Assembly (NCBI GenBank): GCA_011526105.1
Contig: WYAZ01000139.1
Location: 62,001 to 126,000 of the forward strand
Length of the DNA: 64,000 nucleotides
Direction: 5' to 3'
Origin: Deltaproteobacteria bacterium
GTDB lineage: Bacteria > Myxococcota > Kuafuiibacteriia > Kuafuiibacteriales > Kuafuiibacteriaceae
Shown: piece by piece, positions 60,122-64,000 of the stretch
How positions within the stretch are numbered: position 1 is the first letter of the stretch
Layout of the letters: every line of letters begins with the position of its first letter
Program-made: the position numbers and the translations under genes
The notes under the pieces: generated by a model
What the model saw: only the letters and a program-made list of their open reading frames with translations
Database searches by the model: none
What the model was told of the DNA's origin: nothing

Positions 60122-60864
60122 TGGGACGGCCGGCCAAACGCAGCAAGAAGGCCGTGCCTCCGCCGCGTCCTGGCCGGGGCACCAAGACGCGCGGTCGTCT
60201 CGCGACCAAGGGGCGAGACGTTCGCCCTCAGACCGCGCGCACCAAGGTCGAAGAGGCGATGGAGGCTCGCCTCGCGACCCTCGAGCCGGACACCGAGCGC
60301 TACCACGCGCTCCGGACCGCCATCGACTTCAAGCGCTCGTGGCTCGAACTCGCGCGGCGCCTCGCGGACGTGGAGCAGAGCGGTGAGTTCAAAGAGTGGG
60401 GCTATCGAAGTTTCGATGCCTACGCGCAGCACGAGCTGCACATCCGCAAAGACACCGCGCAGAAGCTGCTCCGGAGCTATCGCTTCTTGTCCACACACGA
60501 GCGTCCTCTGCTCGACGACGACGACGACGATCAAGGGCCGGCGGCGCTCCCCAGCTTTCAGGCGCTCGATGTCCTCGCGGCCGCTCGTGAGAATCCGTAT
60601 CTCAACGAGAAAGACTACCGTGAGCTGCGCGACCAGGTCTTTCGCGACGACCCCACGCCGGCGCAGGTTCGAAAGATCGTGCGCGACCGCGCCCCCGAAC
60701 CCGTAAAGAAGCAGCCGGTCGACCCCCTCGATCGCATGCGCCGTGCGCTCGTCCTCTCGGAGCGCCTCTACGGCCTGCTGATGGAAGAAGAGCGGCTGCC
60801 CGACAATCTGAGCCGCGCTGCAGAGACCCTCGTCGTGGGTCTCCGAAAGCTCGTGGAGGAATAG
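60121..60864 (+). CDS. Unknown helical protein translationally coupled to the helicase
   Basis: A 247-residue protein. A basic Lys/Arg/Pro-rich N-terminus (GRPAKRSKKAVPPPRPGRGTK) is followed by a helical core with VEEAMEARLATLEPDTERYHALRTAIDFKRSWLELARRLADVE and EWGYRSFDAYAQHELHIRKDTAQKLLRSYRFL, then a poly-Asp loop. No family is recognised. The basic tail suggests nucleic-acid binding. The ATG overlaps the helicase stop by one base (TGATG). It is followed by a HEAT-cyclophilin gene after two bases. Confidence 0.55.
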   Translation: MGRPAKRSKKAVPPPRPGRGTKTRGRLATKGRDVRPQTARTKVEEAMEARLATLEPDTERYHALRTAIDFKRSWLELARRLADVEQSGEFKEWGYRSFDAYAQHELHIRKDTAQKLLRSYRFLSTHERPLLDDDDDDQGPAALPSFQALDVLAAARENPYLNEKDYRELRDQVFRDDPTPAQVRKIVRDRAPEPVKKQPVDPLDRMRRALVLSERLYGLLMEEERLPDNLSRAAETLVVGLRKLVEE

Positions 60865-60866
60865 TC

Positions 60867-63014
60867 GTGCGCTCGGCGGGTCCACTCGTCGTTCGCTTCG
60901 TCCTGGTGACGCTCTCTGGGAGCGCCATCACCGCCTGCGCGGTTCAGGCCCGCTCGCTCCGCTCTCCCGAGATCGTGCGTTTCGAGATGCAGGACGCGGA
61001 AGGTCGCCGCGACGTCCACGCCGCCGGCATCGAGGATGCGCTCGTCTCTCAGTACCCGACCATCCGAACCCTGGGGCTCCGCGTGCTCGCGCGCAGCGAA
61101 GAGCGCGGCACCAGCACGCAGGCGGCCTCACTGCTCGGTGACGTCGATGAGCAGGTTGCGGGCTGGGCGGGCTTTGCGCTCGGCCAGATCGGTGAGGCCT
61201 ACGGAGAGGCGGCGCTGCTCGAGTCTTTGGCCTCCGTTTCGCGTGCGCCCGAGCAGGCGCTGCTCGCGCTCGCGAGATCGGGTACCGCCTCCACCGCGCA
61301 GGGCCTGGTGCGTTTTCTAGACGACAAACGCAGCTCGGTGCGTGCGGCCGCGAGCCTGGCCCTGGGGCTCGTCGCCAAGCGGGACGCGAGCATCCTCGAC
61401 CCCGAGGTCGTTCATCCCGCTTTGGCGCCGCTGCTCGAAGCCAAGGAGGCCGAGATCCGGTACGGGGCGAGCTACGCCCTGTCCAGGCTCGCCGGCCCCA
61501 AAGCGCCGGCGCTGCTCGTGACGGTCCTTCGCGACGTCGACCCCGAAGTCCGCATCAACGCGGCGCGAGGCATTGGCGTCTCCTTGGGAGGGCCTTTCCT
61601 GCTCGACGCCGCGCTCTCCGACCCCGACTGGCGCGTGCGCGTCGACGTCGCAAGGGCGCTCGGCGCGATCGGGAAGGGCTCACCCCAGGACGTCGATGCT
61701 GCAGCGCAACGCCTCTTGCGGATGTCCATCGCCGAGCTCGGCTCTCTCGCCGTCGCGAGTCCACTCGCGTCGGGGACGGCGCTGCACGTGTTGCGAGCGG
61801 CGATCGAAGCGGCGCGCCCGATGGGCGAGCCGGGCAAGCGAGTCCTCCTCGAACTCGAGCGCCGCTCTTCGGCGTTTGAGAACCCTGCCCCCGAGACCTC
61901 GAGTGATCGGGCCCGTTTTGAGTGCGAGCTCGCGCTGGCGCTCGACATCGTCACGAGCCGCTTCAAGCGGGTGCCGCGATGCGGCGACTCCAGCATCCTC
62001 GCCTGGCGCCGGTGGTCTTGGGAGGTGCAGTTCCTCGCGAAGCGCACCAAGCCTGATCTGAAGCGCCTGCTCGAGCTCGGCACCCACGCCGACAGTCGGG
62101 TCCGCACCGCGGTCGTCGAGGCGCTCGGTCAGATCGAAGGCGACGTGGCCACCCAAGCCCTCCTCGGTCTGCTCGACGCCGAGGATCTGCTCACCGTTTC
62201 CGCCGCCGCCAGCCTGGTCTTTGAGCGGCTCGCTCAGGCCGAGCTTGCGCCCGAGGTCCTCGGTCTCTTCGCGCGGGCGCTCGAACGGACCGCCAAGGAC
62301 CCGGACCCAACGCTCGTCTCCGGGGTCCTCGATGCGCTGCTCGCCCTCGGACCTCGCGCCGCCGCGCTCGAGGCTTCGGTGCGCGCGCTGGGCTCTGATC
62401 CTCGGACCCCGGTGCGAAGGCGCGTCGCCGCCTTCGCGCGGGCGCTCGGCCACGAAGACGCGCGCATCGGCGCCTCCCCCGGCCTCGCGACCGACGCGCG
62501 GCCCGCGCCTTATCACGAGCGACTCCGCGCTGAAGTCCTCACCGCGCGAGGCACCTTCGAGCTCGAGCTATGGGGCGATCTCGCGCCTCGGGCGGTCGGC
62601 AGCTTCGTCGCGCTCGCGCGTTCGAAGCTCTACAAGGGTCGGGTCTTTCATCGCGTGGTCCCGGGCTTCGTCACGCAAGGGGGCGGCGAGCGAGGTGATG
62701 GCTGGGGCAGCCCCGGCTATGCGATCGAGGACGAGTGCTCTCCCGTCCCCTTCGTCCGAGGTGTGCTCGGCATCGCCACGGCCGGCCGAGACACGGGCGG
62801 GAGCCAGTTCTTCTTCATGCACGCGCGCCATCCCCACCTCGAGGGGGCCTACACCGCCTTCGGTCAGATCACCAAAGGCCACGAGGTTGCCGAAGCCCTG
62901 CAGGTCGACGACGAGATCCTCGAAGTGAAGGTGGTTGGCCTGGAAGAGCCCTCTTTGGGCCAACCGAGGCGGACGCCGCGCCCAGGGCTCCCATCCTCTG
63001 CCAGCCCGGGGTAA
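60867..63014 (+). CDS. HEAT-repeat lipoprotein fused to a cyclophilin-type peptidyl-prolyl isomerase
   Basis: A 715-residue predicted exported lipoprotein (signal peptide with the lipobox-like ITAC). Residues about 60-530 form HEAT-like helical repeats, for example SSVRAAASLALGLVAKRDA, AEIRYGASYALSRLAGPKA and DPEVRINAARGIGVSLGG. The last 170 residues or so are a cyclophilin domain (FHRVVPGFVTQGG, GVLGIATAGRDTGGSQFFFMHARHPHLEGAYTAFGQI). These residues match the active-site FHR and GxSQFF. The domain combination is unusual. It could chaperone exported proteins at the outer membrane. Start GTG at 60867 after a GGAGGA. Confidence 0.85.
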   Translation: MRSAGPLVVRFVLVTLSGSAITACAVQARSLRSPEIVRFEMQDAEGRRDVHAAGIEDALVSQYPTIRTLGLRVLARSEERGTSTQAASLLGDVDEQVAGWAGFALGQIGEAYGEAALLESLASVSRAPEQALLALARSGTASTAQGLVRFLDDKRSSVRAAASLALGLVAKRDASILDPEVVHPALAPLLEAKEAEIRYGASYALSRLAGPKAPALLVTVLRDVDPEVRINAARGIGVSLGGPFLLDAALSDPDWRVRVDVARALGAIGKGSPQDVDAAAQRLLRMSIAELGSLAVASPLASGTALHVLRAAIEAARPMGEPGKRVLLELERRSSAFENPAPETSSDRARFECELALALDIVTSRFKRVPRCGDSSILAWRRWSWEVQFLAKRTKPDLKRLLELGTHADSRVRTAVVEALGQIEGDVATQALLGLLDAEDLLTVSAAASLVFERLAQAELAPEVLGLFARALERTAKDPDPTLVSGVLDALLALGPRAAALEASVRALGSDPRTPVRRRVAAFARALGHEDARIGASPGLATDARPAPYHERLRAEVLTARGTFELELWGDLAPRAVGSFVALARSKLYKGRVFHRVVPGFVTQGGGERGDGWGSPGYAIEDECSPVPFVRGVLGIATAGRDTGGSQFFFMHARHPHLEGAYTAFGQITKGHEVAEALQVDDEILEVKVVGLEEPSLGQPRRTPRPGLPSSASPG

Positions 63015-63026
63015 GCTCGAAAAGAC

Positions 63027-64000
63027 GTGGGCGTATCCTCCTGGAAGAGCCGCCTCCTGCATGTCGCGGGTCTTTTCGACGAACCCGCGGTCAGAGAGGT
63101 CTTGATCTCGGCGCGGGGCGCGGTGATGGCGGTCCGTGCCGGGGGCCCACGCCGCACGCACCCCGACCTCACGCCGGCCCAGCTGAGGGCCCTGACCCGC
63201 TCTCTGGTGAGTGCGATCTCGCTTCCCTTCGGGCCCGAGCACCCGGTTGTGCAGGCTCGGCTCGACGGCTTTCGAATCAGCCTCCACACCACGCCCGCAG
63301 TGGAGGCGGGCCCGGTCATCCGGATCGAACGAGAGGCGGGGGTCGCGCCGACGGTGTCTGCGCTCATCGCCACCGATGTCCTCACCTCGTCCTTCGCGGA
63401 GCTCCTGCGGCGGAGTGTCGGGCACAGCTCGATGGTCATCATCGGCGCTCGCGGTACCGGCAAGAGCGCCTTGCTCGCGGCGCTCGTCAAAGAGGCGGCG
63501 GCTCGGCGCCGCGTGCTCGTTTGTGGCCTCTCGCAGAGCCTGTTCGAACGCGGCCTGGCCGCCGAGTTGGTCTGGGCCAAGGACGCGCCCCTTCATCAGC
63601 TCTCGCTCACGGTGGGGGCCGAGCTCATCGTCGCCGAACAACCTTCGGGGGCCCGCTGGCTCGAGCTCCTCGCCGGCTCTCGTCCCTTCGTGGCGAGCTT
63701 CGAGGCGCCGGATATGAGCGCGGGGCTCTCGCGCCTGTTGACCACCCTCGTGCTCGAACGCCCAGGGCTCACCGCAGAAGCGGCCGAGACCATGATCGAA
63801 GGGGGCCTCGCGATCATCGCGGAGCTGGGCCAGCGCGCCGGCGAGCTCTCGGCGCAGCTTCTGGCCTTCGGAGAGCCGCGTCGGGTGCAAGGACGCCTCT
63901 CTTTGCGCGTCCTCGCGCGCCGTAAGCCGGAAGGCGGAGAAGAGATGAGCCTCGAGGGCTCGCGCATCCGCGAGCGGCTCGCGAGCTTCAGCGGTCGCGT
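63027..64000 (+). CDS. CpaF/TrbB-like secretion ATPase, N-terminal part (truncated by window end)
   Basis: An open frame of about 324 residues up to the window end, starting at GTG 63027. A P-loop is seen in MVIIGARGTGKSALLAALVK at about residue 145. The region before it (HPVVQARLDGFRISLHTTP) resembles the N-terminal beta-strands of CpaF-type ATPases that drive type II/IV secretion or pilus assembly (compare Arg-rich binding in VIRIEREAG). After the P-loop, LSLTVGAELIVAEQP follows in the region of the acidic box. The family is inferred from the P-loop context and could be a general AAA-type ATPase. It starts twelve bases after the HEAT-cyclophilin stop. Confidence 0.5.
   Translation, partial: MGVSSWKSRLLHVAGLFDEPAVREVLISARGAVMAVRAGGPRRTHPDLTPAQLRALTRSLVSAISLPFGPEHPVVQARLDGFRISLHTTPAVEAGPVIRIEREAGVAPTVSALIATDVLTSSFAELLRRSVGHSSMVIIGARGTGKSALLAALVKEAAARRRVLVCGLSQSLFERGLAAELVWAKDAPLHQLSLTVGAELIVAEQPSGARWLELLAGSRPFVASFEAPDMSAGLSRLLTTLVLERPGLTAEAAETMIEGGLAIIAELGQRAGELSAQLLAFGEPRRVQGRLSLRVLARRKPEGGEEMSLEGSRIRERLASFSGR

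Overview
The window is GC-rich (roughly two thirds G+C), very gene-dense DNA of a free-living Gram-negative bacterium, most likely a myxobacterium or close relative (phylum Myxococcota, Polyangia/Sandaracinaceae type). The sequence reasons are the many predicted lipoproteins (about fifteen) with Cys-rich, FG-GAP, TIG, CUB or VWA modules, frequent GTG starts, many 1-4 base stop/start overlaps, a predicted outer-membrane barrel, and methylmalonyl-CoA and adenosylcobalamin genes. The species assignment is inference. No rRNA, tRNA, CRISPR array, transposase or replication origin was recognised, and no gene-free stretch exceeds about 240 bases.

Layout. 1-7.9 kb: end of a GH3-like gene coupled to a Rieske oxygenase, two large surface lipoproteins, a GT-C membrane glycosyltransferase and a GT2 enzyme. 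8.1-12.9 kb: dCTP deaminase, a small two-gene unit whose nucleotidyltransferase is broken, a large HNH protein with an internal duplication, and a WYL regulator divergent from a VOC-fold protein across a TGACA/TGTCA palindrome. 12.9-15.9 kb: a minus-strand operon of UGM-like flavoprotein, GT2 and polysaccharide deacetylase, which looks like surface glycan synthesis. 16-22.9 kb: methylmalonyl-CoA epimerase, a barrel protein, then the tightly coupled argH, lptM-like, lysA, dapA, dapB operon for arginine, lysine and meso-diaminopimelate. 22.9-28.95 kb: rsfS, proA and, separately, proB, with a 3D-domain lipoprotein and a Cys-rich lipoprotein between them. 29-33.7 kb: an RTX-like repeat protein with its own terminator and a sigma-54-like promoter, an orphan SpoVR, and two metallopeptidases. 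33.9-39.6 kb: an ECF sigma factor, a GH92 glycosidase, a three-CUB lipoprotein and a TPR-like lipoprotein. 39.65-41.8 kb: folK, an M20 peptidase and a cobalamin adenosyltransferase. 41.8-48.5 kb: a giant beta-propeller protein, a FecR-domain protein, a short bacterial histone and a HELGH metalloprotease that converge and overlap, and two small or unknown proteins. 48.6-58.2 kb: a lipoprotein-rich island (TIG repeats, two mirror-image Cys-rich paralogues, VWA) around an MscS channel. 58.3-64 kb: a DbpA-domain DEAD-box helicase, an unknown protein, a HEAT-cyclophilin lipoprotein and the start of a CpaF/TrbB-like ATPase.

The genes fall into core metabolism (amino acid, folate, dCTP, B12), envelope and surface proteins, and regulation. 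The most notable item is the 68-residue histone-fold protein at 46.06-46.27 kb, with its own promoter. Two other signals stand out. Many starts have a TANNNT hexamer 6-7 bases upstream, suggesting leaderless transcription. There is also one clear gene decay event, in the nucleotidyltransferase at 9.1-9.67 kb.
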